From an uncultured Burkholderiales bacterium (GTDB taxonomy: Bacteria; Pseudomonadota; Gammaproteobacteria; Burkholderiales; Thiobacillaceae), in assembly GCA_937925755.1 (NCBI GenBank), contig CALAMX010000203.1, positions 1 through 6,732 on the forward strand: a stretch of 6,732 nucleotides of DNA, written 5' to 3'. The notes under the pieces were generated by a model that did no database searches, was not told the DNA's origin, and saw only the letters and a program-made list of their open reading frames with translations. Each line of letters begins with the position of its first letter. Within the stretch, counting starts at the first letter, position 1. Shown here piece by piece: positions 5,841 to 6,732 of this stretch. The position numbers and the translations under genes were made by a program.

Positions 5841-6732
5841 TCACGTGCTCTTGACCAGCCCCGGTTGCTTGGGGATGAATAGCGAAAAGCGACTCCCTTT
5901 GCCCGGTTCCGACTCGAGCTCGACCCAGCCCCCATGGGCGTCGGCAGCCTGCTTGACGATGGCCAGCCCCAGGCCGCTACCCTCGGCGCGGGTGGTGTAG
6001 AACGGATCGAACACCCGGGCACGTGCCCCCTCGGCGATCCCCTCGCCCTCGTCTTCGACCGCGAACATGACGAAAGGTCCTGCGTCTGCCTTTGCGATCA
6101 GACGAATTCTTCCACCGGGCCGACTTGCCTGCAGGGCGTTCTCGAGCAAGCTGGTGAGCGCCCCGGCAAGGGCCTGGCGATCGGCTGTGATCTCTAGGTC
6201 GCCCGCCTCGTCGAGGAGCTCGACCGTCAAACCCTGGGCGGAGGCCTGCGCCTCGATCAGCTGCAGGAGGTCAGTGAGCAAACCACGCACGGTGAATCGG
6301 CTGCGCACACCCTGGGCACCACGCACAAAGGCGAGCATGTCGGCGATGAGCCGCTCCAGATATTGCAGACGGTCCATCGCCTTGCTGGCGAAGCGCAAGC
6401 GGTCGGCCTCATCGAGGCTGGGCCGGGCGAGGTGTCCGACGTAGAGCAGCGCGGCCGCCAGCGGCGTGCGTAGCTGATGCGCCAACTTGGCCGCCATCTC
6501 GCCCAACGCAGACAGACGTTTGCGGCGCGCGAGCTCGCCGTTGGCCGCAGCCAGCTCGGCGGACAAGCGCGCCACCTGCGCCTGCAAGTCAAGATAACTC
6601 TGCGCCAACCGCGCCGAGGTTGCATTAAACTCAATGAATGCCTGGCGCAATTCGTCCGATTCCCGCTCGTGTAGCGTAATGTCACCTGCCGGAGTAGATG
6701 GTGGCTGTCTCTCTGCAGCCGTAGTCGGATCC
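5841..6732 (-). CDS. fleS: Flagellar sensor histidine kinase FleS/FlrB, partial (5' end missing)
   Basis: FleS is the cytoplasmic histidine kinase that phosphorylates FleR once early flagellar assembly has begun. The frame stays open to the window edge, so 296 residues are visible and the start lies outside; a TTG at 6650 is only an internal leucine. In order, with visible-residue positions, there is a proline/acid-rich N-terminal piece (1-27) and a coiled coil typical of FleS/FlrB (about 34-68, LRQAFIEFN then LAQSYLDLQAQVARLSAELA). HisKA follows with H85 in LAHQLRTPLAAA (83-94). The HATPase domain has its N box around N198 (LLENALQA), DEGEGIA (227-233), FDPFYTT (241-247) and GSGLGLA (251-257). 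No membrane segment is seen. The coiled coil leads directly into the H box, with no room for the PAS domain present at that place in Pseudomonas FleS. Catalytic motifs are intact and fleR follows by 49 bases, which makes the pairing firm. Confidence 0.92.
   Translation of the reverse strand, partial: DPTTAAERQPPSTPAGDITLHERESDELRQAFIEFNATSARLAQSYLDLQAQVARLSAELAAANGELARRKRLSALGEMAAKLAHQLRTPLAAALLYVGHLARPSLDEADRLRFASKAMDRLQYLERLIADMLAFVRGAQGVRSRFTVRGLLTDLLQLIEAQASAQGLTVELLDEAGDLEITADRQALAGALTSLLENALQASRPGGRIRLIAKADAGPFVMFAVEDEGEGIAEGARARVFDPFYTTRAEGSGLGLAIVKQAADAHGGWVELESEPGKGSRFSLFIPKQPGLVKST

Overview
The window holds part of a flagellar basal-body and regulatory locus, all on the minus strand. 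Reading in the direction of transcription (high to low coordinates) the order is fleS (5' end cut by the window edge), fleR, fliE, fliF, fliG, fliH and fliI (3' part cut by the window edge). The GC-rich codon use, the pairing of a FleS-type histidine kinase with a FleR/FlrC-type sigma-54 activator, and the fleSR-fliEFGHI order all point to a polarly flagellated gamma- or betaproteobacterium. The sequence alone does not allow a genus call.

Regulatory part (4448-6732): a soluble HisKA/HATPase sensor kinase is followed by a receiver-AAA+-Fis activator with an intact phosphorylation site and GAFTGA loop. The kinase has the usual FleS N-terminal coiled coil, but that coil runs straight into the H box. 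The PAS domain found there in Pseudomonas FleS is missing.

Structural part (1-4416): FliE (MS ring-rod junction), FliF (MS ring), FliG (rotor/switch), FliH (ATPase stator and regulator) and the first 218 residues of FliI (export ATPase). The genes are packed tightly. fliF/fliG overlap by 4 bases and fliH/fliI by 13 bases, with gaps of 34 (fliG-fliH), 31 (fleR-fliE) and 49 (fleS-fleR) bases. The one larger gap is fliE-fliF, 109 bases. It holds a perfect 9-bp inverted repeat, a second small hairpin, a competing 7-bp pairing and a 26-codon open frame in phase with fliF. No stretch over 300 bases lacks a gene.

Expected logic: FleS phosphorylates FleR, and FleR with sigma-54 RNA polymerase drives the middle-class flagellar genes, probably including the fliE operon directly downstream. 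No good sigma-54 promoter is visible in front of fliE. Instead a perfect TATAAT overlaps the fleR stop codon, together with a weak GG-N10-GC candidate. No mobile element, CRISPR array, tRNA, rRNA or convincing intrinsic terminator was seen. I found no clearly undescribed system; the most interesting points are the PAS-less FleS, the fliE-fliF leader and the fliE promoter region.
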